In this document: positions 1 through 6,353 of the stretch, piece by piece | How the letters are laid out: the number at the start of each line of letters is the position of its first letter | Position numbering within the stretch: the stretch's first letter is position 1 | From: Acidimicrobiia bacterium | GTDB taxonomy: Bacteria > Actinomycetota > Acidimicrobiia > IMCC26256 > JAENVU01 | DNA: 9,871 nt | Assembly: GCA_025357995.1 (NCBI GenBank) | Contig: JANYLF010000193.1 | Coordinates: 1-9,871 of the forward strand | Direction of reading: 5' to 3' | Position numbers and translations under genes: made by a program | Notes under the pieces: generated by a model | Database searches by the model: none | The model's input: only the letters and a program-made list of their open reading frames with translations | What the model was told of the DNA's origin: nothing

Positions 1-515
1 TGGTGTCGATGCACATCGGTTCGAGTTCGAAGATGCCGTCGACCTCGGCCGACGCGCCGCCCGCGGTGAGCTCCACGCTTACCTATATGAACGCGGCGAT
101 GTCGCTCACCGACTATCTGATGTCGGGCGTCTTCGAACGCATTCCGAACCTCCAGGTGGCGTACTCCGAGGGCCAGATCGGGTGGATCCCGTACGTGTTG
201 GACCGCGCCGACAAGGTGTGGGCCGAGAATCGGGGGTGGGGTGGCGTGGCCGACACCGTGAAGGTGCCACCGAGCCAGTCCTACCGCGAGCACGTCTTCG
301 GTTGCTTCTTCGACGACCCGCACGGCTTGAAGTCCCTCGACGAGATCGGCGTGGAGACCATCACGTTCGAAACCGACTACCCCCACTCGGACTCCACGTG
401 GCCGCACTCGCGCAAGGTCGCGATGGACATCATGGCCGACCTCGACGACGCCACCATCGTCCAAATCGTGCGCACGAACGCCATTCGCATGCTGCGCCTC
501 GACCTGGACGGCTGA
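1..515 (+). CDS. Amidohydrolase family protein (amidohydrolase 2), C-terminal part, 5' end outside window
   Basis: This is the C-terminal ~170 residues of a TIM-barrel metal-dependent hydrolase of the amidohydrolase 2 type, the family of ACMSD, gamma-resorcylate decarboxylase and many uncharacterised actinobacterial hydrolases or decarboxylases. The reading frame is already open at base 1, so the gene is cut by the window edge; the GTG at 3 is not a credible start. The stretch MHIGSSS near the visible beginning matches the barrel strand that supplies a metal-binding His. Near the end, ETDYPHSDSTWP carries the conserved active-site Asp (TDYPH), followed by the usual C-terminal helix (IVRTNAIRMLRLD). 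The N-terminal HxH metal motif would lie upstream and cannot be checked. The substrate is unknown; decarboxylase and hydrolase activities both occur in the family. The TGA stop at 513-515 directly abuts the stop codon of the convergent dehydrogenase. Confidence 0.85.
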   Translation, partial: VSMHIGSSSKMPSTSADAPPAVSSTLTYMNAAMSLTDYLMSGVFERIPNLQVAYSEGQIGWIPYVLDRADKVWAENRGWGGVADTVKVPPSQSYREHVFGCFFDDPHGLKSLDEIGVETITFETDYPHSDSTWPHSRKVAMDIMADLDDATIVQIVRTNAIRMLRLDLDG

Positions 516-1655
516 CTACGGGAAGAGGCCTCTCACGGTGATGGCTTCGGCGACGCGGGTGAGGCCGACGATGTAGGCGGCGCGTCGGAGTGACACTTCG
601 TGGGTTTGTGCGCTCACCCACACCGTGGTGAACGCGTCGGTCATCGTGGTGTGGAGACGGTCGGCCGCCACGCCGTCGGGCCACGCGATGCCTTGACGGT
701 TCTGCGCCCACTCGAAGTACGACGACGTGACGCCGCCCGCGTTGGCGAGAATGTCCGGCACGACGACGATCCCACGTTCGTCGAGTATCGCGTCCGCGGC
801 GACGGTCGTCGGCCCGTTCGCAGCCTCCACGATCAGCTTCGCCGCGCATCGGGTTGCAGCAGCTTCGTCGATCACTCCCGCGAGTGCGGCCGGAACCGCG
901 AGTTCACACGGGACCGCGAACACGTCGTCGTGAGGAACCGGCTCACCGCCCGCGAAGCCGGCAACGGAGCCAGTCTCGTGGACGTGGGTGGAGAGCGCGG
1001 GAATGTCGAGGCCACCGGAGTTCATGACCACGCCGGCGACGTCGGCGACCGCGACCACTCGCATGCCCGCGGAGTGCAGCAGAAACGCGAGCGGCGCGCC
1101 GACCTTCCCGAAACCCTGGATGACCACGCGACTTCCGGCAATCGTGAGACCGAGCGCCGCGAATGCTTCACGGACACACATCACGACGCCGGCGGCGGTC
1201 CCACCCGCGTGTTCGGCGGTACCGCCGATCGAGAGCGGTTTGCCGGTCACCGACGCGGAGATCGCCTCGCCGTGCACCATCGACATCGTGTCCATGACCC
1301 AGGCCATGACGCGGCCGTCGGTGTTCACATCGGGCGCGGGCACGTCACGATCCGGACCGAGGAGCGGCATGATCTCCCAGGTGTAGCGGCGCGTGAGACG
1401 TTCGAGCTCACCGATCGACATGCGGGTCGGGTCGCAGCGCACGCCGCCCTTCGCGCCTCCGAACGGCAGGTCGAGCACGGCGGTCTTGAATGTCATCGCC
1501 GCGGCCAGGGCCGTGACCTCGCGCTCGTCGACGTGCGGATGGAAGCGGATTCCACCCTTGCCCGGACCGCGCGTCGTGTCGTGATGGACGCGCCAGCCGG
1601 TGAAGACCTCGACGTCTCCGTTGTCCATGCGGACCGGCACGGAGACCTTCAGCAC
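516..1655 (-). CDS. gdhA: Glu/Leu/Phe/Val dehydrogenase, probably NAD(P)-dependent glutamate dehydrogenase
   Basis: It likely interconverts L-glutamate with 2-oxoglutarate and ammonia in the cytoplasm. Counted from the GTG at 1655 the protein has 379 residues. GPGKGG (Lys33), TFKT (Lys57), GGAKGG (catalytic Lys69) and APDVNT (catalytic Asp109) stand 24, 12 and 40 residues apart, as Lys89, Lys113, Lys125 and Asp165 do in clostridial glutamate dehydrogenase. GFGKVG (181-186) is the Rossmann dinucleotide loop, and a conserved ILANAGGVTSSYFEWAQN segment lies near the C terminus. Family members are usually about 410-430 residues, and homologous sequence continues upstream in frame to about 1766 (see the separate entry), so the GTG is merely the first ordinary start codon and probably not the true N terminus. 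The gene follows the LLM gene 1776-2654 on the same strand and is probably co-transcribed with it. Leucine or phenylalanine dehydrogenase is possible but less likely. Confidence 0.9.
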   Translation of the reverse strand: MLKVSVPVRMDNGDVEVFTGWRVHHDTTRGPGKGGIRFHPHVDEREVTALAAAMTFKTAVLDLPFGGAKGGVRCDPTRMSIGELERLTRRYTWEIMPLLGPDRDVPAPDVNTDGRVMAWVMDTMSMVHGEAISASVTGKPLSIGGTAEHAGGTAAGVVMCVREAFAALGLTIAGSRVVIQGFGKVGAPLAFLLHSAGMRVVAVADVAGVVMNSGGLDIPALSTHVHETGSVAGFAGGEPVPHDDVFAVPCELAVPAALAGVIDEAAATRCAAKLIVEAANGPTTVAADAILDERGIVVVPDILANAGGVTSSYFEWAQNRQGIAWPDGVAADRLHTTMTDAFTTVWVSAQTHEVSLRRAAYIVGLTRVAEAITVRGLFP

Positions 1656-1775
1656 TCGGCGGGGCAGTTGCAGGCGGCGGTGGAGCGACGGGTCGAGGTC
1701 GAGCGACCGCGCCGCGGAGGCGAGGCGGTCGAGGATTTCGTCGAGAAAGTCGCGCTCGGTGTCCGTGCGACCAGG
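1656..1775 (-). other. In-frame N-terminal coding extension of the glutamate dehydrogenase without an ordinary start codon
   Basis: Reading minus-strand codons upstream of the GTG at 1655 gives 40 more sense codons before a TAG at 1776-1778, which is also the stop of the upstream LLM gene, in the same frame. The translation includes RDFLDEILDRLASAARSLDL and then PSLHRRLQLPRR leading into VLKVSVPVRM. That is the helix normally found at the N terminus of this dehydrogenase family, and the codons are as GC-rich at third positions as the gene body. There is no ATG, GTG or TTG in the stretch. The codon where a start would be expected is ACG at 1764-1766 (Thr-Asp-Thr-Glu-Arg-Asp-Phe), which would give a normal 416-residue protein. 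I see no good Shine-Dalgarno sequence before it. Either a rare initiator is used, an ATG was lost, or the sequence has an error. Confidence 0.75.
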
Positions 1776-2654
1776 CTAAAGCAACGCGGACGCGAGACGA
1801 CGCCATTCGGCGTCGGGAACCGCGAAGAAGTCCTCCGCCAAGACCTGGATGCAGACGTGATCTGCACCGGCGGCGTCGTGCTCGTCGACCCGTGCCTTGA
1901 TGGCGGCCTCGTCGCCCCACACGACGATCGCGTCGACCAGCTGGTTCGAACCGCCGTGATCGAGGTCGTCGTCGTCCCAGCCGAGCCGCCGCAGATTGTT
2001 CACGTAGTTGGGAAGATTGAGGTACGTCTTCATCGCGCGGCGCGCAATGGTGCGAGCCTTCTCGGCGTCGGTGTCGAGTACCACCATCTGTTCGGGCGCG
2101 AGTAGCGCGTCGGGTCCGAGGTGTTCGCGTGCGAATGCAGTGTGCTCCACGGGTACGAAGTACGGGTGCGCGCCCGCGGCGCGGTCGCGTGCCAGTCCGA
2201 GCATCTTGGGTCCGAGCGCGGCGAGCACGCGAGTGGGTGGTGTGGTCGGCGCAGCGGCGAAGTACGGAGCCGCGTCCATCGCGTCGAGGTATTCGCGCAT
2301 CGCGGTAAGTGGTGGACCGTAGGTGTGGCCACGGAGCCCCTCGACCGCCGGCGCGTGACTCACGCCGAGCCCGAGGAGGAATCGGTCCGGATATGCCTCG
2401 GTGAGGGTCTTGTGCCCGCACGCCATCGCGAGCGCGTCGCGCCCGTAGATGCTCGCGATGCCCGTTGCGACGACGAGGCTCGATGTGGCACCCAGGTAGA
2501 GCGACGCGGCCACCAGTGGATCGCGCCCCGCCAGCTCCGGGAGCCACAATGCGCCGTATCCCAGCTCCTCGATCTCGACGGCCACCTCCTGCGCCCGCCC
2601 GGCCGGCAACCCGTCTAACGCATGCGTCCAAATACCAACTCGCCCCAAATCCAC
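1776..2654 (-). CDS. LLM class oxidoreductase, probably F420-dependent (MSMEG_4141-like)
   Basis: This is a 292-residue single-domain TIM-barrel protein of the luciferase-like monooxygenase superfamily. Barrel landmarks are visible in order: RVGIWTHALDGLPA (strand 1), the helix AQEVAVEIEELGYGALWLPE leading into strand 2, SSLVVATGIASIYGRD (strand 3), and DRFLLGLGVSHAP (strand 4). The N-terminal pattern and length resemble the actinobacterial MSMEG_4141-like group of probable F420-dependent oxidoreductases. This is from memory of family sequences, and neither cofactor nor substrate is proven. The start is GTG at 2652-2654, reading MDLGRVGIW. No strong Shine-Dalgarno is visible and no upstream in-frame start looks better. 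The TAG stop lies in the same frame as the downstream dehydrogenase, so the pair is probably one transcript. The gene diverges from the aldehyde dehydrogenase operon and shares its 148-base intergenic region. Confidence 0.85.
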   Translation of the reverse strand: MDLGRVGIWTHALDGLPAGRAQEVAVEIEELGYGALWLPELAGRDPLVAASLYLGATSSLVVATGIASIYGRDALAMACGHKTLTEAYPDRFLLGLGVSHAPAVEGLRGHTYGPPLTAMREYLDAMDAAPYFAAAPTTPPTRVLAALGPKMLGLARDRAAGAHPYFVPVEHTAFAREHLGPDALLAPEQMVVLDTDAEKARTIARRAMKTYLNLPNYVNNLRRLGWDDDDLDHGGSNQLVDAIVVWGDEAAIKARVDEHDAAGADHVCIQVLAEDFFAVPDAEWRRLASALL

Positions 2655-2683
2655 GCCCGGAGGCTACGAGGGCGTGACGCGCT

Positions 2684-2733
2684 CCCGAGCCGGAGCTTGC
2701 GGAGGCGGGCAGAAAGGACGGCTACGGCTCGGG
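2684..2733. repeat. 9-bp inverted repeat in the divergent intergenic region
   Basis: CCCGAGCCG (2684-2692) is the exact reverse complement of CGGCTCGGG (2725-2733), with a 32-base spacer. It lies between the LLM start at 2654 and the operator near 2758, so it would be in the 5' leader of a minus-strand transcript that begins near the operator. A shorter overlapping hairpin (GCTCC 2681-2685, GGAGC 2692-2696) competes with it. In sequence this GC-rich it may be chance, and I see no riboswitch-like core. Confidence 0.3.
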
Positions 2734-2756
2734 TGAGGCCCTGGCTGGATGCAAAA

Positions 2757-2772
2757 TCAGAACAGGTTCTAA
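2757..2772. promoter_or_regulatory. Palindromic TetR-family operator, KstR-like (AGAAC-AG-GTTCT)
   Basis: The 14-mer at 2758-2771 reads CAGAACAGGTTCTA. It matches the published mycobacterial KstR consensus TnnAACnnGTTnnA at every fixed position but the first (C instead of T). The 5-base arms AGAAC (2759-2763) and GTTCT (2766-2770) are perfect inverted repeats around AG, and the flanking T2757/A2772 also pair. The site lies about 30 bases upstream of the aldehyde dehydrogenase start and overlaps a -10-like hexamer, so a bound repressor would block that promoter. It also lies about 100 bases from the start of the divergent LLM gene. No TetR gene is in the window. Identifying the binder as KstR itself rather than another TetR repressor with an AAC-GTT site is inference. 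Confidence 0.6.
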
Positions 2773-2775
2773 TAT
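2770..2775 (+). promoter_or_regulatory. Possible -10 element for the aldehyde dehydrogenase operon
   Basis: TAATAT lies in an A/T-rich island, unusual in this GC-rich window, 27 bases before the GTG start. This would give a short leader of about 20 bases containing the GGGGGA Shine-Dalgarno at 2793-2798. I see no convincing -35 hexamer at 16-18 bases upstream. The element overlaps the right arm of the operator by one base. Confidence 0.4.
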
Positions 2776-2802
2776 CAGGAAGACGACGAATCGGGGGACA
2801 GC

Positions 2803-4269
2803 GTGGCGAGTGGTGACGAGTACCAGCTGCTGATTGGGGGGTCGTGGGTCGACGGGGACAACGGCACGTACTCGATCATCAATCCGGCCACTGAAGAGGT
2901 CGTCGGCCACGCCCCGGAGGCGTCGGCCGGCCAAGCGCAGGCCGCGGCGGGCGCCGCGCGCGAGGCGTTCGACGCGTGGTCCCGTACGACGCCCGAGGAA
3001 CGCTCCAACCTGCTCGACGCGGCGGGAAAGGCTCTGCTCGCGCGGCGCGACGAGTTCATTCCGCTCGTGATCGCGGAGACTGGTTGCACCGCGACCGTCG
3101 GCAAGTCGATGCAAGTTCCGCAAGCCGCGACCCGCTTCCAGCGGTACGCGCGCGGCGCGTTCGAATCGACGGTGATTCCGCTCCCGCCGCAGGAGGTGGC
3201 GGGTACGCCACTCGCGCCGGGTGGACTGATCGGTGCGATCGCGCGCCGTCAACCGGTGGGAGTCGTCGCGTGCATCACTTCGTACAACTTCCCGATCGTG
3301 AACATGGTCGGGAAGATCGCGCCCGCGCTCGCGATGGGCAACACGGTGATCGTGCGACCGGCGGGCCAAGACCCGCTCGCGGTGATCAAGCTCGTCGCGC
3401 TGCTGGAGGATGTCGGCTTCCCGCCGGGCGTAGTCAACGTTGTGTCCGGATCCACGCCCGAGAGCGGCGAGGCGCTGGTCGCGTCGCCGGATGTCGAGAT
3501 GGTGAGCTTCACCGGTTCGAGCGTGGTCGGCGCGCGCATCGGTGAGGTCGCCGGCGCCGGAATGAAGCGCCAACTCCTCGAGCTCGGGGGCAAGGGCGCC
3601 GCGCTCGTGCTCGACGATGCCGACGTGAAGAACGCGATTGGGATGATCGGCTCGGTCTGGACGTTCCACTCGGGTCAGATCTGCACCGCGCCCACGCGTG
3701 CGATCGTCCACCGCTCGATCTATGAGCCGGTGGTCGCGGGCCTGGCCAAGATGGCATCGGTGCTCAAGGTCGGCGATCCACTGGAACGAGACACCGTCGT
3801 CGGTCCGGTGATCACCGAGGCCCACCGCGGTCGAATCGAGGGCTATATCGCGTCCGGTCGGGAAGAGGGAGGCGAGATCGTGGCGGGCGGTGGCCGACCC
3901 GCGCACATGGAGAAGGGCTGGTACGTGGAGCCCACGCTCATCGCCGAATGTCGGGGCGGCATGCGGGTGGTGCAGGAGGAGATCTTCGGGCCGGTTGTCG
4001 TCGCGATTCCGTTCGACGACGACGACGAGGGGATCGCGCTCGCCAACGGTACCGACTTCGGCTTGTACGACTACGTGTTCAGTGGCGACGGCGCACGCGC
4101 GATGGCAATCAGCCGACGGATGCGCGCCGGCAACATCGGGATCAACACCGTGCAGCGGAATCAGGAAACGCCGTTCGGCGGTACGAAGCAGTCGGGCGTT
4201 GGCCGCGACGGCGGCTCGTTCGGTCTGCATGCGTACAGCGATCTGCAGTCCATCGTGTGGCCCGGCTGA
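2803..4269 (+). CDS. NAD(P)-dependent aldehyde dehydrogenase
   Basis: This 488-residue cytoplasmic enzyme oxidises an aldehyde to the carboxylic acid and has the normal length for the ALDH superfamily. Conserved residues are present in order: Asn162 in SYNFP (oxyanion hole), Glu260 in LELGGKG (general base), Cys294 in GQICTA (nucleophile), and Glu393/Phe395 in EEIFGPV (nicotinamide ribose binding). FTGSSVVG near residues 236-243 is the Rossmann turn, and PFGGTKQSGVGRDGG near the C terminus is the usual oligomerisation/active-site segment. One oddity is IVRPAGQDP at 183-191, where most relatives have KPA; the Lys that contacts the cofactor ribose is Arg185 here. The GTG start has a GGGGGA ribosome site 4 bases before it. 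It is the first gene of an operon with three LLM oxidoreductases and overlaps the next start codon (TGATG), so its substrate is probably an aldehyde made by them. Exact substrate unknown. Confidence 0.93.
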   Translation: MASGDEYQLLIGGSWVDGDNGTYSIINPATEEVVGHAPEASAGQAQAAAGAAREAFDAWSRTTPEERSNLLDAAGKALLARRDEFIPLVIAETGCTATVGKSMQVPQAATRFQRYARGAFESTVIPLPPQEVAGTPLAPGGLIGAIARRQPVGVVACITSYNFPIVNMVGKIAPALAMGNTVIVRPAGQDPLAVIKLVALLEDVGFPPGVVNVVSGSTPESGEALVASPDVEMVSFTGSSVVGARIGEVAGAGMKRQLLELGGKGAALVLDDADVKNAIGMIGSVWTFHSGQICTAPTRAIVHRSIYEPVVAGLAKMASVLKVGDPLERDTVVGPVITEAHRGRIEGYIASGREEGGEIVAGGGRPAHMEKGWYVEPTLIAECRGGMRVVQEEIFGPVVVAIPFDDDDEGIALANGTDFGLYDYVFSGDGARAMAISRRMRAGNIGINTVQRNQETPFGGTKQSGVGRDGGSFGLHAYSDLQSIVWPG

Positions 4270-4712
4270 TGGAATTCGGTGTCTTTCATTCGGGTCACGT
4301 CCCGAGCCAGCCCGACGCGGCCTCGCAGCGAGTCGCGGAGCACGTGCGGCTCCTCGACGAAGTCGAGGTCGCGGTGACTGCCGATCGGGCGGGGTTCAAA
4401 TACGGCTGGTTCACCGAACACCACTTCTTGCGCGAGTACTCGCACGTCTCGGCCAACGAAGTCCTCATGGGTTACGTCGCGGCTCGCACGGAGAATCTGC
4501 ACATCGGTTCCGGGATCTTCAACATCACCCCGCCGGTCAACCATCCGGCCCGCGTGGCCGAGCGCGTGGCCATGCTCGACCATCTGAGCAACGGGCGGTT
4601 CGAGTTCGGAGTGGGACGCGGTTCGTCGAGCACGGAGTTTCAGGGTTTCGGGATCCCGGACCCGGAGACCACTCGTGACCTCTTCGACGAGACGCTGCCG
4701 GAAATCGTATGA
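4269..4712 (+). CDS. LLM class flavin-dependent oxidoreductase, N-terminal half (frame-split gene)
   Basis: This reading frame encodes 147 residues, the first half of a luciferase-like TIM-barrel oxidoreductase that is normally about 370 residues in one chain. Visible are strand 1 MEFGVFHSGH, the GWFTEHHF motif with the EHH signature at 50-52, strand 3 LHIGSGIFNITPP, DHLSNGRFEFGVGRGSS (strand 4), and helix 4 ending DLFDETLPEIV. TGA at 4710-4712 then ends it. The ATG at 4269 overlaps the aldehyde dehydrogenase TGA (TGATG), so translation is probably coupled; no separate Shine-Dalgarno is seen. The other half continues in a different frame from 4709. Comparison with intact relatives suggests one base is missing between the Val codon and the ATG-ATG-TTG that follows. 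It could be a pseudogene, a sequence error, or a true split enzyme. Confidence 0.75.
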   Translation: MEFGVFHSGHVPSQPDAASQRVAEHVRLLDEVEVAVTADRAGFKYGWFTEHHFLREYSHVSANEVLMGYVAARTENLHIGSGIFNITPPVNHPARVAERVAMLDHLSNGRFEFGVGRGSSSTEFQGFGIPDPETTRDLFDETLPEIV

Positions 4713-5395
4713 TGTTGACGGAGGATCCGTACGAGTACAACGGTGCCGCGTTCTCGATGCCGTCGCGCAGCGTGTTGCCGCGGCCGTGGACCCAACCGCA
4801 CCCGCCCCTGTGGCTCGCGTGCGGTAGCCCGGCCACCTTCGAGAAGGCGGGCCGTCTCGGTATGGGTGCACTCTGTTTCACCATGGGTGCGCCCGAAGAC
4901 CTTGCGCCGTTGATCGATACGTATCGCGCGGCGATCGCGGCGTGTGACGAACCGATCGGTGGCTACATCAACGAGAACGTCGCGTGCGTGAGCATGTTGC
5001 TCTGCCTCGACGACCGCGACCGCGCGGTCACCACGTTTCGCACGATCGGCGCGTCGCACTATCAGTCGTTGGTCGTACGTTGGTTGGACTCGATTCCGTT
5101 GCCGATCGACGTCGACCGAAGCCAGTTTTCGGTACCGGAGCCGAGTGTCGACGATCTCTACGCCGACGTCGCCGCGGGCCGCCGCAGTGTGGGCGCGCCC
5201 GAGGACGTCGCAAAGTCGGTGGAGCGGTGGCAGGACGCGGGCGCCGATCAGCTGATCTTCGGCGTGCTCAACAACACGTTGCCGCTGGAAATCGCGCAGG
5301 AGTCCCTCGAGGTGTTTGGTCGCGAAGTACTGCCGCTGTTCGACCGCGATCGGGTGCACTCGACTACCCGCCAACGAGAGGCGCAATGCGGATGA
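4709..5395 (+). CDS. LLM class flavin-dependent oxidoreductase, C-terminal half (frame-split gene)
   Basis: This 228-residue reading frame completes the preceding half. It begins MMLTEDPYEYNGAAFSMPSR, which in intact relatives directly follows the helix ending EIV. Barrel strand 5 (PPLWLACGSPATFEKAGRLG), GALCFTMG and a C-terminal helix (EVFGREVLPLFDRDRVHSTT) follow. The two halves sum to 375 residues, the usual full length. ATG 4709-4711 overlaps the TGA 4710-4712 (ATGA), the classic arrangement for reinitiation, but there is no independent Shine-Dalgarno. The reading frame shows no further damage over 687 bases, so the disruption is either recent, artefactual or tolerated. Its TGA (5393-5395) in turn overlaps the next LLM gene. 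Without the N-terminal EHH half it should not be active by itself. Confidence 0.75.
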   Translation: MMLTEDPYEYNGAAFSMPSRSVLPRPWTQPHPPLWLACGSPATFEKAGRLGMGALCFTMGAPEDLAPLIDTYRAAIAACDEPIGGYINENVACVSMLLCLDDRDRAVTTFRTIGASHYQSLVVRWLDSIPLPIDVDRSQFSVPEPSVDDLYADVAAGRRSVGAPEDVAKSVERWQDAGADQLIFGVLNNTLPLEIAQESLEVFGREVLPLFDRDRVHSTTRQREAQCG

Positions 5396-6342
5396 GTCAC
5401 GACACGGTGTCGATCGTGCCCGACGGCGAGTTGGTCTACGGACTGCAGTTGCCGGTCCAGGCGCTGTCCGTGAATGCCTCCATGCCCTGGGAGCGTGAGG
5501 GATCGGGACCGGCGGAGCTCCTCGCAGCAGCCCAGACGGCCGACGCGTCGGGATTCTTCTACGTTGCGGTGTGCGATCACATCGCGATCCCACGCGAGAA
5601 GGCCACCACGATGTCGACCACGTGGTACCACCCAGTCGCGACGCTGTCGTGGCTTGCCGGCCAGACGCGCAGCGTCCGGCTGATGACCAACGTGTTCGTC
5701 CCTGCGTATCGACACCCGCTCGAGTCGGCGAAGGCATTTGCCACCCTCGATCACCTCTCCGGCGGCCGCGTGATCTTGGGTGTGGGTGCCGGTCACGTCG
5801 AAGGCGAGTTCGACGTGCTCGGCATTCCGTTTGCTGAACGCGGCCGAATCACGAACGAAGCGATCGACGGCATCGTGGAGTCCTGGACGCACGAATACGT
5901 GGGCGACGTCGGTCTCGCGCCCCGACCGGTGCAACAACCGCGGCCACCGATCTGGATCGGAGGGTCGTCGAAGCCGGCGCTCCGGCGAGTTGCCGCCCGC
6001 GGCGACGGCTGGATACCGCAGGGCACGCCGCGCAAGCTGATGCCCGAATCGATCGCGTATCTGCACGCGCAGCGCGATGAGGTGCGACCCGGCGCGACGT
6101 TCGACGTCGGCATGATCACCGAGCACATCCACGTGGGTGAGCCCGCGTGGGATGTCCCGAAGTACACACTCAGCGGTTCATCCGACGCGATCGCCGCATC
6201 GCTGAACGAGTACGGCGCGATGGGCGTCTCGCATCTGCAGCTGCGCTTCGCAGTCCGCTCGATCGACGAGCTGTGCGACCAGATGGCTCGCTTCGGTGCC
6301 GAAGTCGGCCCGCACCTCTTCCGCTCACTGAACTTCGGTTGA
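5386..6342 (+). CDS. LLM class oxidoreductase, probably F420-dependent (Rv2161c-like)
   Basis: This intact 318-residue luciferase-like TIM-barrel enzyme belongs to a different subgroup from its operon neighbours. Visible are LVYGLQLPVQALS (strand 1), GFFYVAVCDHIAIPRE with the C-D-H-I turn at 63-66 in place of the EHH of the flanking enzymes, RSVRLMTNVFVPAYRHP (strand 3), LDHLSGGRVILGVGAGH (strand 4), and PPIWIGGSSKPALRRVAARGDGW (strand 5, phosphate-binding region). This pattern resembles the probable F420-dependent Rv2161c-type family, so hydride transfer with F420 is likely but not proven. Two starts are possible. ATG 5386 has GAGAGG 4 bases upstream; ATG 5392 overlaps the previous stop (ATGA) with a 10-base spacing. 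I used the first. Either way the gene is translationally coupled to the preceding LLM gene. Confidence 0.87.
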   Translation: MRMSHDTVSIVPDGELVYGLQLPVQALSVNASMPWEREGSGPAELLAAAQTADASGFFYVAVCDHIAIPREKATTMSTTWYHPVATLSWLAGQTRSVRLMTNVFVPAYRHPLESAKAFATLDHLSGGRVILGVGAGHVEGEFDVLGIPFAERGRITNEAIDGIVESWTHEYVGDVGLAPRPVQQPRPPIWIGGSSKPALRRVAARGDGWIPQGTPRKLMPESIAYLHAQRDEVRPGATFDVGMITEHIHVGEPAWDVPKYTLSGSSDAIAASLNEYGAMGVSHLQLRFAVRSIDELCDQMARFGAEVGPHLFRSLNFG

Positions 6343-6343
6343 T

Positions 6344-6350
6344 AGGAGGG
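6344..6350 (+). promoter_or_regulatory. Strong Shine-Dalgarno (AGGAGGG) of the last LLM gene
   Basis: AGGAGG sits right after the TGA of the previous gene and 4 bases before the ATG at 6354. It is the only near-perfect ribosome site in the operon, the other internal genes relying on stop/start overlaps. It fixes the start at 6354 and suggests the last gene is translated independently and perhaps more strongly. Confidence 0.75.
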
Positions 6351-6353
6351 ACC

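Noticed and set aside
600..2105. Long plus-strand open frame (501 codons) opposite the dehydrogenase and LLM genes
   Set aside because: It is rich in Arg, His, Gly and Asp with no recognisable domain, and runs antisense to two clear enzyme genes. Such frames arise routinely opposite GC-rich coding sequence.
1408..2631. Minus-strand open frame (407 codons) running through the LLM and dehydrogenase genes
   Set aside because: It is a shifted frame of two real genes on the same strand with Arg-rich composition. I checked whether it could explain the missing dehydrogenase start and it does not, since it does not encode the conserved N-terminal helix.
2722..4230. Long minus-strand open frame (502 codons) opposite the aldehyde dehydrogenase
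   Set aside because: Low-complexity Arg/Asp/His-rich translation with no domain; the plus strand encodes a complete aldehyde dehydrogenase with all catalytic residues.
4700..4715. Programmed -1 ribosomal frameshift as the explanation for the split LLM gene
   Set aside because: There is no slippery heptamer (X XXY YYZ) before the stop and no obvious downstream stimulatory hairpin. A base deletion or stop/start reinitiation is a better fit.
5273..5280. Another AAC-nn-GTT sequence, as in the operator
   Set aside because: It lies inside an LLM coding region (Asn-Asn-Thr-Leu codons), and its outer positions do not form a palindrome.
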